Below, in pieces: positions 16,057 through 24,186 of a DNA stretch of 32,024 bases; within the stretch, counting starts at the first letter, position 1; each line of letters opens with the position of its first letter. A program made the translations under genes and the position numbers. The stretch comes from Planctomycetaceae bacterium (lineage in GTDB: Bacteria; Planctomycetota; Planctomycetia; Pirellulales; Pirellulaceae). The notes under the pieces are model-generated. The model did not search any database and was not told the origin of the DNA. It saw only the letters and a list, made by a program, of their open reading frames with translations. The stretch is taken from contig SKKK01000592.1 of the NCBI GenBank assembly GCA_007121535.1, positions 1-32,024 of the forward strand, written 5' to 3'.

Positions 16057-17355
16057 ATGTTGAAGCGATCGATAGCGAGTAGTCTCTGGCTGGGGTTGTG
16101 GTTGTTGTCCTCGGTGGTCATGGGTCAGATCTCCACAGTTTCCGGCGAATGGCCTCAGTTTCGAGGCCCCTTGCGGGATGGAGTGTCGTCGGACACCGGA
16201 TTGTTGACACAGTGGCCGGACGATGGCCCGCCCCTGGTTTGGCAGACTCGCGGCGCTGGGCGCGGTTATGGCACCGTGTCGATCGTCGGTGATCGGCTGT
16301 ACACGCTGGGTGACGGTTTGTCGATCGTCGAGGATGCAGACGAATACGTCGTGTGTTTTTCGATGACCGATGGCTCCGTGATCTGGAAGACTCGGCTGGG
16401 ACCGCCTTGGACCAGTGGCCGGGATGACTGGCAGAGTTCCCGATCGACGCCCACGGTAGACGGAGATCTGCTCTACGTGTTGACGCCTCATGGGGATCTT
16501 GTCTGTTTGGAGACGGCGACCGGAGCCGAGCGTTGGCGCAGAAATATGGCCAAGAACTTCGGTGGTCAGAAGGGCGATATTTGGGGATACAGTGAATCCG
16601 TGTTGATCGACGGACAGCGTCTGGTCTGTACGCCGGGCGGGCGAACGGCGACGATGGTGGCCCTGGACAAGACGACGGGCGACGAAATCTGGCGAAGCGT
16701 TTGGGACAACGATCGGGGCGCCGGGCACGCATCGATCGTCATTAGCGAAGTCGGTGGCACGCGGGTGTATGTCAATACAACGGCGGGCGGCGCCTTGGGA
16801 GTCCGAGCAGCGGACGGTCAACTGTTGTGGACGTACGATATCGACCGCACCACCTCGGTGATCCCCAACCCGATCGTCCGCGACGATCTGGTCTTTTTCA
16901 CGGCCGGTTATCGACGGGGCGGTGCGCTGTTGCGCCAGGTTCCGGGCGACAATGGTTCGGTGAGTATCGAGACGGTCTATCCGTTGAACAGCGAACTGAC
17001 GAACAAGCATGGCGGCGTCGTGTTGGTCGGAGATCATCTGTACGGGGATACGGACGATCAAGGCATCCCCTTCTGTGCGGAACTCATGACCGGCCAGATC
17101 GCATGGAAGGAACGCGGCCCCGGTCGTGGTTCGATTGCGGTCACGGCTGCCGACGGCCATGTGTACATGCGGTGGGCCAACGGGATCATCGCGCTGGTCC
17201 AGGCAACGCCGGAGGGGTTCCAAGTCCGTGGCTCGTTCCGGATCCCCGGCAGCGGCGATCGCCCCAGTTGGTCGCATCCGGTGATCGTCGACGGACGTTT
17301 ATACTTGAGGGAGGGTGATGCGATCCTCTGCTACGACGTGACAAAGTCGGAATGA
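16057..17355 (+). CDS. Exported PQQ-like beta-propeller repeat protein
   Basis: 432 aa. A signal peptide covers about residues 1-23 (LWLGLWLLSSVVMGQ). The mature protein opens with EWPQFRGPLRDGVSSDTGL, a phrase typical of planctomycetal PQQ/BamB-like propellers. Repeats with the blade pattern DG.LYVLT..G.LVCLE..TG...W run through the rest. Such proteins fold as an eight-bladed propeller in the periplasm or on the surface; most are of unknown ligand, and PQQ binding is not shown here. ATG 16057 has AAGGAG about 8 bases upstream; the in-frame reading farther upstream continues through repeat DNA. The downstream lipoprotein gene on the same strand begins about 80 bases later. Confidence 0.87.
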   Translation: MLKRSIASSLWLGLWLLSSVVMGQISTVSGEWPQFRGPLRDGVSSDTGLLTQWPDDGPPLVWQTRGAGRGYGTVSIVGDRLYTLGDGLSIVEDADEYVVCFSMTDGSVIWKTRLGPPWTSGRDDWQSSRSTPTVDGDLLYVLTPHGDLVCLETATGAERWRRNMAKNFGGQKGDIWGYSESVLIDGQRLVCTPGGRTATMVALDKTTGDEIWRSVWDNDRGAGHASIVISEVGGTRVYVNTTAGGALGVRAADGQLLWTYDIDRTTSVIPNPIVRDDLVFFTAGYRRGGALLRQVPGDNGSVSIETVYPLNSELTNKHGGVVLVGDHLYGDTDDQGIPFCAELMTGQIAWKERGPGRGSIAVTAADGHVYMRWANGIIALVQATPEGFQVRGSFRIPGSGDRPSWSHPVIVDGRLYLREGDAILCYDVTKSE

Positions 17356-17434
17356 TCGACGACGAACGACGTTTGTTTCGCCAGTGTCTGTCGGAAGCCA
17401 GTCCGATTTTTTTCACAGTCTCGGAGTATCAACA

Positions 17435-18109
17435 TTGGGGAGGGAATCGACGATTTGGCTGGCCCATGGCCTTCGGCTGGCGCCCGTCTGCTGGGCGCTG
17501 GTCCTGCTGACCGGGTGCCGCGCGCAGGTCGCTCACGAATCAGGCGACGGGAACCGTCTCGAACGCGCGGCCCACGTCGACCTCGCGGACAACGCATCAA
17601 GTACGGATCTTGCGGAGATCGAGCCAGGATCTCCCGCTGCGGATGATCGGGACGCCTTGGCCGGCGCTGAACAAGAATCGTCCGCACCCGCCGGCGAAGC
17701 CGGCCGTACCCCCGATCGGCGTTCGCGAGACAAGGACCAATTGAAAACGATCACCTTCGATGATCTGAAGGTCAACATCCAGGCCGACCAGTTGTTCGAG
17801 CCATGGATGGCGACCGATCGAGTCCGTGAATTGGACGGCCAGCGGGTTCGAATTCGAGGGTTCATATTCCCCGCCATTTTCCAGCAGACGGGGATCAAGA
17901 ACTTTCCGCTCGTGATGAACATCGAATGCAAGTTTGGCCCGGGCGAGGAAGCGCATCATGTGATCCTGGTCGAAATGATCGATGGCGCATCGACCTCGTA
18001 CACCGTTCGGCCGATCTCCGTCACCGGACGCCTGACACTCGCTCCCTGGACAGGTCCCGACGGAAACACCTGGGCCCTGTACCACATCGCCGCAGAACGC
18101 GTCGACTAA
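17435..18109 (+). CDS. Lipoprotein with a C-terminal beta domain (DUF3299-like)
   Basis: 224 aa if started at TTG 17435. The lipoprotein signal is APVCWALVLLTGCRA with the lipidated cysteine at 28. A disordered acidic linker follows to about residue 105. The conserved part is the last 110 residues (FDDLKVNIQADQLFEPWM, VRIRGFIFPAIFQQTGIKNFPLVMN, ALYHIAAERV), an OB-like beta domain that resembles DUF3299-type proteins. No ATG is available in frame. TTG 17435 has GGAG 9 bases upstream and gives a normal signal peptide; GTG 17384 is in frame but leaves an over-long N-terminus, and an ATT at 17453 follows GGGAGGG. Function unknown; probably envelope-bound. Confidence 0.72.
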   Translation: MGRESTIWLAHGLRLAPVCWALVLLTGCRAQVAHESGDGNRLERAAHVDLADNASSTDLAEIEPGSPAADDRDALAGAEQESSAPAGEAGRTPDRRSRDKDQLKTITFDDLKVNIQADQLFEPWMATDRVRELDGQRVRIRGFIFPAIFQQTGIKNFPLVMNIECKFGPGEEAHHVILVEMIDGASTSYTVRPISVTGRLTLAPWTGPDGNTWALYHIAAERVD

Positions 18110-18112
18110 ACG

Positions 18113-18185
18113 GGGGTCGGGAGTTGTTTTCGGGTGCCCCGCTTCCCATATGGTCAATCGTTGGCCGAAAACGACTCCCGACCCC
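18113..18185. repeat. 21-bp inverted repeat between convergent genes
   Basis: The arm 18113-18133 (GGGGTCGGGAGTTGTTTTCG...) pairs with 18165-18185 over 21 bp with a single T/C difference, which stays a G-U pair in one RNA strand. It lies between the stop of the lipoprotein gene and the stop of the kinase-like gene, so it may serve as a two-way terminator. It is distinct in sequence from the other two repeat families in the window. Confidence 0.85.
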
Positions 18186-18261
18186 GTTGCGTCCACGTGC
18201 AGGGCCGCCCTCAATTGGCAAGAAACTTCTGGCCGGGTGCTTATCCGTACAAATGATCCAC

Positions 18262-20097
18262 TTAGTATTCCTCGTAGGGAAGTCTGGTAACGGGCCCTGC
18301 CGAGTTCCGTTGCTCCTTGTAAGCGACCCAATCGGCTTCCGACGGGTCGGGCGAATCGAGCTGCGGAAACCAGAGTTCGACCCAAGTGCCCTGCTGTTCT
18401 GCGGTGGCGTACCGGATATACCCTTGGTGCTGGTCGATCACCCAACGGACAATTTGGCTTCCCAGTCCGTGGCCAGACCGGCTGTCCGCAACACGACCTC
18501 GGAAAACCTGATTGGCAATACGCGGCCACATGCCAGACCCATTATCGGCGACGGTCAGCACCACGTACGGAAGCGACTGGGTGCGGATCGCAGCCATCAC
18601 ACGCACCTGGTACCGGCTTCTCGGTGCGTCTAACGCCTTGAATGATTTCATCGCATTGATTTGCAGGTTCCTCAGCGCGGACAACACAAGGTCACAATCC
18701 GCATAGAACGGCTGCTGGTTCAGGTCCATTTCCAGGTCGATGCACAATTCGTCGTCGTTGTTCAGTTCCTTGATCTGTGCGGCCCAGTCTTCCACTGCCT
18801 CGCGACAGTCCGTTAGATAGATCCAATTCTGCTGATGCGTCGCGGCGTGCAGCTTGCTTGCGCGACGCTCTAACTGCCGCGAGAAGCGAAGCACAGCCCG
18901 GGCGGTGCCTCGAACTTGCCGAGCGATCATCCGAGCGTTCTTGACCGAACGGAGCAACGCCGGCCGCTGGCCCTCGCACTGGGCGCAAGCGGTCGAGAGA
19001 ATTTGGTACAGATCGTCCAACTCCTCTTCGGCCTGCACGATCACATGCGACTCGTCGTGTGTCATCCGCTCGGTGGCGCTACCAAGATCGTAAAGTCTTT
19101 CGAATGCCATCGCACGCCGCCGCTCGTCCAAGAAACTCAAGGCTAAACTCAACTGCGACAGCAACTGAGCGAACAAGTACCGCTCGCGGTTGCCCACATC
19201 GATTCGGGCTCCTTTGTTCCCACCAAGAAGAACCATCAACGAACCCGCCGAGTCATTTCCCTGTAAGACGCGGCCGGCCAGCATGATGACGGTACCGGAT
19301 GGTTGCGAGGGGCTCCAGCGGAACCATTGCGGTTCCGTCACAGGCAACACCAGCGAATCCACGGTTTCGGGCAAATCTGCGGGCAACGCGGAGATTTTCG
19401 CAAATCCCTCGGAATCCCCGGGTTGACATTCACAGCTTGGAATTCCGAACACCGGAACAGGCGACTGCAACTGAACACTTCCCGCCTTCAGGACCGCCAC
19501 ACTGGCTAAGACGCTCGGTCGCTCTGTTTTCAGAAGCTGTTCGAATCCAAGCGTCATGGTATCCAGCGTCCTTAGCCACATTTCTTCTGCTTGCGTGTAC
19601 CTTCCCAGTTCGTGGGTCAGTCGGAGCACTGATCGCCAAATGACCGGGTGGTCCGGCACATATCCGGACGGCAAATCCAAGGCTGCCATCACATTCCTTA
19701 ACTCGGCTGCCATCACAGGATTGGCCGAGAAGAAGGAGTTCGGCGTATGTTCCACAGGAGGCTTTAGTTCCTCGACGCGAAACATCACCGAGCCGATCTG
19801 GAAGCTCTCGCCCTGTTCGATTTCGATGTAGGATGCCAACGCGGTCAGCGCGATCGCCCGCCCACTCGACTTCAGTACCGTACAAGGCAGCCCGGACAGA
19901 TTGTCCAACCAAAAGCGACCTTGGTTCCAGAAAAGTTTCGCGTGGTGCTCCGCAACGTCTGGATCGTCGATCACCACCGAGTTTTCCTTCTCAGGTGGCG
20001 GAACGCTGCCAAAATGAACCACATTCCCGGAGTGAAAAGACCATTGGCCTTCATTCGGCGGAGAGGTTTTCGTAAAGCGGATGAGTTTAATCGACAT
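18262..20097 (-). CDS. FHA / GAF-like / HATPase sensor protein (atypical histidine kinase)
   Basis: 611 aa without membrane helices. Residues about 20-110 resemble an FHA phosphopeptide-binding domain (GNVVHFGSVPP, DPDVAEHHAKLFW, WLDNLSG), although the usual GR..N core is degenerate. Residues about 145-335 look GAF-like. A helical region (about 340-430) precedes a clear HATPase_c domain with an N box (LSALRNLQINAMKSF), G1 (VADNGSGMW) and G2 (SGHGLGSQIVRWVIDQHQGYI). I see no standard H box: the helical part has THDESHVI but no HELRTP-like motif. It may bind ATP without being a classical kinase, or use an unusual phosphosite. No response regulator is adjacent. The start at ATG 20097 has only a weak ribosome-binding site. 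Confidence 0.82.
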   Translation of the reverse strand: MSIKLIRFTKTSPPNEGQWSFHSGNVVHFGSVPPPEKENSVVIDDPDVAEHHAKLFWNQGRFWLDNLSGLPCTVLKSSGRAIALTALASYIEIEQGESFQIGSVMFRVEELKPPVEHTPNSFFSANPVMAAELRNVMAALDLPSGYVPDHPVIWRSVLRLTHELGRYTQAEEMWLRTLDTMTLGFEQLLKTERPSVLASVAVLKAGSVQLQSPVPVFGIPSCECQPGDSEGFAKISALPADLPETVDSLVLPVTEPQWFRWSPSQPSGTVIMLAGRVLQGNDSAGSLMVLLGGNKGARIDVGNRERYLFAQLLSQLSLALSFLDERRRAMAFERLYDLGSATERMTHDESHVIVQAEEELDDLYQILSTACAQCEGQRPALLRSVKNARMIARQVRGTARAVLRFSRQLERRASKLHAATHQQNWIYLTDCREAVEDWAAQIKELNNDDELCIDLEMDLNQQPFYADCDLVLSALRNLQINAMKSFKALDAPRSRYQVRVMAAIRTQSLPYVVLTVADNGSGMWPRIANQVFRGRVADSRSGHGLGSQIVRWVIDQHQGYIRYATAEQQGTWVELWFPQLDSPDPSEADWVAYKEQRNSAGPVTRLPYEEY

Positions 20098-20484
20098 GTT
20101 CCGAGTCTCTCAATTACCGAGACGCCGATATCTGCCAACATGTGTTGTAACCGACTTCGGCCGGCGAGAAAAGAGGGCATCGATGCGAAAGGTGCGGCAG
20201 AGGCGGATGATCCGCTCAGGCTAACCGGATGTTGAACGAAGCCGGGAAAGTAGATGACTATACAGAAGGGCTGGCTTTGTCGGTCTGACGTGCGTTTCTG
20301 ATTCCCATTCATGCGGACGGAGGTGGTGAAGCTCAACTGCTGGATAACCTCCGCGTGCTGACGCTGACGGGCGAAGCCAAAGTCGGTCGCCCGGAAGTCG
20401 AACGGGTCTTCCATGTTATGGATGCTCTCGTAATGCCTTGGGGCGTTTCATCGTTCCTCAACCCCTCGCTCTTCCCTGATACCT
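20098..20484. other. Spacer with a possible gene remnant
   Basis: It lies upstream of the kinase-like gene and next to the recombinase module. On the plus strand, about 20296-20487 reads as an open stretch with plausible codon use (LIPIHADGGGEAQLLDNLRV, then VLTLTGEAKVGRPEVERVF) ending at a TAA, but it has no start codon with a ribosome-binding site and I do not recognise it. It may be debris of an older insertion. Confidence 0.3.
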
Positions 20485-20536
20485 AAAAAAAAGCCCCGCC
20501 CGCACCAACCGCCAAACAGCGACCGGTGCGGACGGG
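20485..20536 (-). terminator. Intrinsic terminator of the minus-strand element module
   Basis: A 12-bp GC-rich stem (20495-20506 with 20525-20536) is followed on the minus strand by eight T (complement of 20485-20492). The C99/A32 mismatch on plus is a G-U pair on minus, which fixes the direction. It follows the small membrane protein gene by 15 bases. Confidence 0.88.
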
Positions 20537-20551
20537 ACAAACGAATCGCCA

Positions 20552-20722
20552 TCACCGCCTTCGCGGCTTGGTGCGAATATCCCCGTTACCTACGGCGGCC
20601 ATTGTCAACAGCCCGACGACCACGAAGAACATCAGCCACGATTGAAAGCCCAAGCCGATCAGGCTGGCGATCAGGAAGATGCCGCCTGCGGTCATCGAAT
20701 TCAGCTTTTGTCTGGCACCCAA
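20552..20722 (-). CDS. Small membrane protein, TTG start (56 aa)
   Basis: Starts at TTG 20722 with AAAGGAG 7 bases upstream and ends at TGA 20554-20552. The product begins MGARQKLNSMTAGG and has a hydrophobic core of two short helices or one long helix (FLIASLIGLGF, SWLMFFVVVGLLTMAAV), then a basic tail (RTKPRRR). A shorter reading from the internal ATG gives 47 aa. GARQKLN-type small membrane proteins occur in planctomycetal phage-like regions, from memory. A strong terminator follows directly. The role is unknown; holin-like or accessory function in the mobile element is only a guess. Confidence 0.7.
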   Translation of the reverse strand: MGARQKLNSMTAGGIFLIASLIGLGFQSWLMFFVVVGLLTMAAVGNGDIRTKPRRR

Positions 20723-20764
20723 AATGTCGCTCCTTTCAATTTCGATCTGAAATCCGGTTCGCTA

Positions 20765-20807
20765 CGGCAGCGGGATGCAGGTCGCTCAACCCAAAATCCC
20801 GCTGCCG
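20765..20807. other. 12-bp inverted repeat (hairpin)
   Basis: CGGCAGCGGGAT (20765-20776) is the exact reverse complement of ATCCCGCTGCCG (20796-20807), with a 19-base loop. It lies between the nuclease remnant and the small membrane protein gene. No T-tract follows on either strand; it may be a weak terminator or a processing site. Confidence 0.55.
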
Positions 20808-20839
20808 CAGTTTCCGCGCTGAACATTCCATGCCACGCT

Positions 20840-21130
20840 TCAGCCCAACCAATGCTGGCAGTGGTCATCGCGGAACTCGCACATGTTGCAGCCCATGCCG
20901 GGCCGGAACACGTACTGGCCGCGATCCAGGTCATCCAAATACGCCCGGATGGCCGCAAACAGTCGCCGCAAGTGCCGCCGGCTGCGGGGCTCGTAGCGGT
21001 GGAAGTCCAGCTTGGGCGTCTTGGTCTTGATCAACGAACGGATCTCCAGGCCGCCCTCGTCCCGTCCGCTGGCCAGGCGGTACAGGTAGCTTCTTCCCCT
21101 ATTCAAAGCGTGCGGAGATCGGAGTATCAC
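20840..21130 (-). pseudogene. 3' remnant of a PD-(D/E)XK (RecB/Cas4-like) nuclease gene
   Basis: Only about 90 codons are left. The readable part (YLYRLASGRDEGGLEIRSLI, PKLDFHRYEPRSRRHLRRLF) ends with a cysteine cluster GCNMCEFRDDHC, the pattern seen at the C-terminus of RecB-like nucleases of phage and Cas4 type. The catalytic D..ExK core is absent, and no start codon with a ribosome-binding site is found upstream (GTG 21130 is in frame but bare). The 5' part appears to have been lost by a deletion. The 33 bases before the HTH gene stop are non-coding. It may instead be a short separate protein, but that is less likely. Confidence 0.6.
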
Positions 21131-21162
21131 GACTATGGTGATGCTTGACGGGTGGCGATTGG

Positions 21163-21780
21163 TTACACCAAAAGAGCGCCGCCGTGGAAATCGTCCCAGC
21201 CCCGCCGTAGTTCGCGGCGCAGTTGGGAGATCCGGCCCGAGGACAGTTTGAACCGCTTGGCCACCACACCCGTTGTTTCGCCGATCGCCAGAAGCTCGGC
21301 AATCCGACGCAGGCGTCTGGGCAACTGCTGTAACCAATCCGCAAAGTCGATGCGGACGGCCGCCGTGTCTGCGGGGCCAGCGTGCTGGTCTTCGACCAGC
21401 ATTTGCTTCCACCGACCATCACGATCATCGCGCTGATCCAACCGATCGACATGAAATCCATGTTGGTGTTGGGCGTAGGTGGAACTGATGTCGTTGACAT
21501 TGCGCACGCAGCCGACGCAGCGGTGGGCTCGCACTCGCTTGATGGCGTAACGGGCCAGCGGCGTGGCGTAGATGACGTGTTCCAAGCCGCGATCCATCAA
21601 ACGCAGAAACGCGATCCAGGCGTGGGCGACGACCTCGGCGACCGCTTCCTCGCGCTCGTCGCACGGGCAGCGTCGGAAGGCGCGTTTGGCATGATGCTGG
21701 ATGCGCGGCAGCAGCGTCTCGAACTTGGCAGCGTACGTGCGGGCACGTCGATCGGGGATAGATTTGGTAGCAACGATCAT
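21163..21780 (-). CDS. Sigma-factor-like helix-turn-helix protein of the mobile element
   Basis: 205 aa. The N-terminal half is helical and basic, with a region-2-like part (KFETLLPRIQHHAKRAFRRCP, EREEAVAEVVAHAWIAFLRL). The C-terminal half has a sigma-4/HTH-like segment at about 155-190 (LPRRLRRIAELLAIGETTGV, VAKRFKLSSGRISQLRREL). This resembles the phage-type sigma-like regulators found beside recombinases in planctomycetal genomes. It probably controls transcription of the element. ATG 21780 has AAGGAG 7 bases upstream; the in-frame extension to 21954 is not needed. It lies between the nuclease remnant and a small basic protein gene, all on the minus strand. Confidence 0.78.
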   Translation of the reverse strand: MIVATKSIPDRRARTYAAKFETLLPRIQHHAKRAFRRCPCDEREEAVAEVVAHAWIAFLRLMDRGLEHVIYATPLARYAIKRVRAHRCVGCVRNVNDISSTYAQHQHGFHVDRLDQRDDRDGRWKQMLVEDQHAGPADTAAVRIDFADWLQQLPRRLRRIAELLAIGETTGVVAKRFKLSSGRISQLRRELRRGWDDFHGGALLV

Positions 21781-21923
21781 GGGCTGACTCCTTGGGTACT
21801 GAAGACGGGCCGCCCCTACACGGAGCGGCCGTAGGTGAAAAAACGGCAGCTCCGGCAACTCACCGTAGCTCACTTCAACAAGCTCGTAGCGAATGCGAGC
21901 CCGCACACAGAAACTGGCAGCAG

Positions 21924-22112
21924 TCAAGGCGCAGATGTCTTCTGCCGCGAACATTCGGCATCGGCAGACGAGGTTTGTACGTCGGATTTCGCGACGACGA
22001 TGCGGCGCACGACATCTTTGGCAATCAGACGAAGAAAGCGGCGTAGCTGATTCCGGGAGGTCTCGTCAGATGTGGCGGGAAGCTTTTCCGGGGACGATGA
22101 ATGGTTTGGCAT
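21924..22112 (-). CDS. Small basic protein of the mobile element (62 aa)
   Basis: Starts at ATG 22112 with GAGGAG 5 bases upstream. The core LRRFLRLIAKDVVRRI is an amphipathic basic helix that could bind DNA; both ends are serine-rich and polar. The gene lies between the recombinase gene, which ends with its own terminator, and the sigma-like gene. A role as an excision or recombination helper is possible but not shown. Confidence 0.6.
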   Translation of the reverse strand: MPNHSSSPEKLPATSDETSRNQLRRFLRLIAKDVVRRIVVAKSDVQTSSADAECSRQKTSAP

Positions 22113-22140
22113 GGATGCTCCTCGTAAACAATCAAAAGGC

Positions 22141-22181
22141 AAGAAACAAAGAAAGCCCCGTGCCGGAATTCGACACGGGGC
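22141..22181 (-). terminator. Intrinsic terminator of the serine recombinase gene
   Basis: On the minus strand GCCCCGTG and CACGGGGC (22181-22174 and 22162-22155) form an 8-bp stem, followed by a T-rich run TTTCTTTGTTTCTT. It begins 34 bases after the recombinase stop codon. Confidence 0.8.
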
Positions 22182-22215
22182 GAACACGCAAGGAAGATGT
22201 CTCGTCAATCGACAG

Positions 22216-24150
22216 CTAGGTGCTGCCGAAGCCAGGCAGGGGCTCGAATCGATACCGTGGGTGCAAATGACGACGCAACTTGGGATAATCCATCGGTGGT
22301 TCCAGCAATCGCGCGTATGGATCGACTTGACCCAGACGCTGCATCAAACGATCCAGGCGCGCCGCGTGTTGGGCCATTGTCTTCGAGATTCCTAGTCGAT
22401 CAGCAGCCTGCTGTTCGGTCAACTCGCGACGGAGAGCCATCACTTGCTCGCGATATTTGATCCGTTGCGGGGGCTCGAACAGGTCGAAATGCAGAACGCG
22501 TGCGAGCGGGGTGCGCAGTGCGTCTTTCACTCGATGGTCCGGCAGCAAATTGGCCAGTTGCAGTCGAGCTGTGCCGCGGAGCACAAGGTCCTTGCCGTCG
22601 CAAGATCGATACGGAAAAACAAAGAAGTCCGTGACCAGGACACGCATCAGTCTGCCGAACTCCTGACTTTCCCACGCCAGATTTCTGATCGAATCCTGAG
22701 CCAGTTGCCTGATCTCTGCAGCAGACGGAATGATCAGAGCCTGAGACGGGGTGCTTACGATTTCGGCCATCTCACCCCGCAATTGCTCTAGGTTGGATTC
22801 CAGTTGTTGAAGTTCCTCACGAACGCTAGGACCATCACCGCCACTGCGAATGAAATTGAGCAGATTACGAATTTCCCGCTCATGCTTATCGATATCCGAA
22901 TTCACATCGCGAACACGACGCTCCCGTTGCGAGTCCAACTTTCGGGCTTCTTCGTTCACCAGTTCCAGGAACGCCGTATCGAAATCATCCAGCGTCTGGA
23001 CCTCCGCCAGAACCGATTCGGCGACACACCGGGCCGTCGCAGGGCCGCTGATCGACACGGCATTCCAACAGAGGTACTCGCGTGCGCCTGTACACATCAA
23101 GCGGTCGAACAAGCCGTGTGCTCCAAACACGAGCAGTCGACCACAGACGCCGCAGCGAATGGTCTGCCCGGGATAACGTGTACGTTTCTTTGGAATGTTC
23201 GAGCGGGGCTCGGTCCCGCTCTTGCCGTTACGTCGGTACTTCGCGTTGCGTGTTTTCAACTTGGCCACGACACGGTCGTAGTAAGCTGCATCGAAGAAGG
23301 CCAAATGCGGGCAGTCACGTTCCAGCAGATCCTCGGGGCGAGCATCTACCGATGTGTGTTTTCCGGTCCGGTTGAGCCTCTTCGATTCCTTTCGGTTGCG
23401 CTGTCGGATACCCTTCAAGATGGGATTTCGTGTGACTCGGCCTACCATCCGACAATTCCAACGGTCGCTGCGACAGAAGGGACCGGTGGGGATATCAAGT
23501 TCGTTCAGCCAGTCGGCGATCTCCGAGAACGTATCACCGCGGTCAAGTCGCCGGAACCACTCTTCGTAGATCGGTACAGCGCTCGGATCCTTTTGCAGAT
23601 CCTGATCGGTCTTCGCATCGGATGGCTTGACGTATCCATAGACCGTCGTCTGTACGACTCCGCCTTGCATGAAGCGATTGCGAAGGGATCGTTTGATCCG
23701 CCGGGACGTGTCCTTGTTGGACTGCTCATGCTTCATTGCCGCGAAGAATGCGTGCAGCCGCCAATCGTTGAACGTGTCGATCGCGTCGTTGATCGCGATC
23801 AGCCGCGTGTTCGCGTCTTCGCACGCTTCGCAGAACAGGACAGCGTGAACCCGACGCATGTGCCGTGAGAGATCCTCCATGATCACCAGATCGAACTGGC
23901 CGCTTGCGACCAGACGGTCGGCCTCGGCAACCTGCTCGCGCTCAAGGCATTCGCCACTACCCTGCCCTTCGATAAACGTCCATTCGACGGAACCCTTATA
24001 TCGATCCTCGACCCACGTTCGGAGCAGAGCTTGCTGATCCGCCAGACTCCTGATATCCTGATTCAGGGTGCTGATCCGAGTGATCCCAATCGCTCTCAAT
24101 ACCCTACCGTTGTGCGGGGCTAACCGCGGCTCTAAATGAAAACGTGTCAT
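22216..24150 (-). CDS. Large serine recombinase
   Basis: 644 aa, the normal size for large serine integrases/resolvases. The catalytic domain begins with ITRIST (nucleophile S27) and the SLADQQ helix, and has MEDLSRHMRR (91-100) with the D/R residues of the active site. A Recombinase domain follows (GYVKPSDAK to RNPILKGIRQRNRKE, about 170-255). Then comes a zinc ribbon with C333, C336, C353 and C361, and a coiled coil at about 395-470, the part that usually steers integration versus excision. The C-terminus has an added HTH-like segment (TEQQAADRLGISKTMAQHAA). ATG 24150 has AGGGAG upstream, but that site lies inside a hairpin. It marks the active end of a mobile-element module. Confidence 0.94.
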   Translation of the reverse strand: MTRFHLEPRLAPHNGRVLRAIGITRISTLNQDIRSLADQQALLRTWVEDRYKGSVEWTFIEGQGSGECLEREQVAEADRLVASGQFDLVIMEDLSRHMRRVHAVLFCEACEDANTRLIAINDAIDTFNDWRLHAFFAAMKHEQSNKDTSRRIKRSLRNRFMQGGVVQTTVYGYVKPSDAKTDQDLQKDPSAVPIYEEWFRRLDRGDTFSEIADWLNELDIPTGPFCRSDRWNCRMVGRVTRNPILKGIRQRNRKESKRLNRTGKHTSVDARPEDLLERDCPHLAFFDAAYYDRVVAKLKTRNAKYRRNGKSGTEPRSNIPKKRTRYPGQTIRCGVCGRLLVFGAHGLFDRLMCTGAREYLCWNAVSISGPATARCVAESVLAEVQTLDDFDTAFLELVNEEARKLDSQRERRVRDVNSDIDKHEREIRNLLNFIRSGGDGPSVREELQQLESNLEQLRGEMAEIVSTPSQALIIPSAAEIRQLAQDSIRNLAWESQEFGRLMRVLVTDFFVFPYRSCDGKDLVLRGTARLQLANLLPDHRVKDALRTPLARVLHFDLFEPPQRIKYREQVMALRRELTEQQAADRLGISKTMAQHAARLDRLMQRLGQVDPYARLLEPPMDYPKLRRHLHPRYRFEPLPGFGST

Positions 24151-24155
24151 ACTGA

Positions 24156-24176
24156 CATCTCCCTATTGGGGAGATG
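24156..24176 (-). promoter_or_regulatory. Hairpin covering the recombinase ribosome-binding site
   Basis: On the minus strand CATCTCCC and GGGAGATG form a perfect 8-bp stem around a 5-base loop, 5 bases before ATG 24150. The second arm carries the only Shine-Dalgarno (GGGAG), so the fold would block translation. Alternatively it is a protein-binding dyad. Confidence 0.6.
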
Positions 24177-24186
24177 CCGAGCCAAG

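Noticed and set aside
15766-17277. 503-codon open frame on the minus strand opposite the beta-propeller gene
   Set aside because: Antisense to a well-supported exported protein and runs through the inverted repeat.
20108-24180. Possible direct repeat (GAGACGCCGA near 20119 and GAGATGCCGA near 24171) as element ends
   Set aside because: Only about ten bases with a mismatch; expected by chance in this span.
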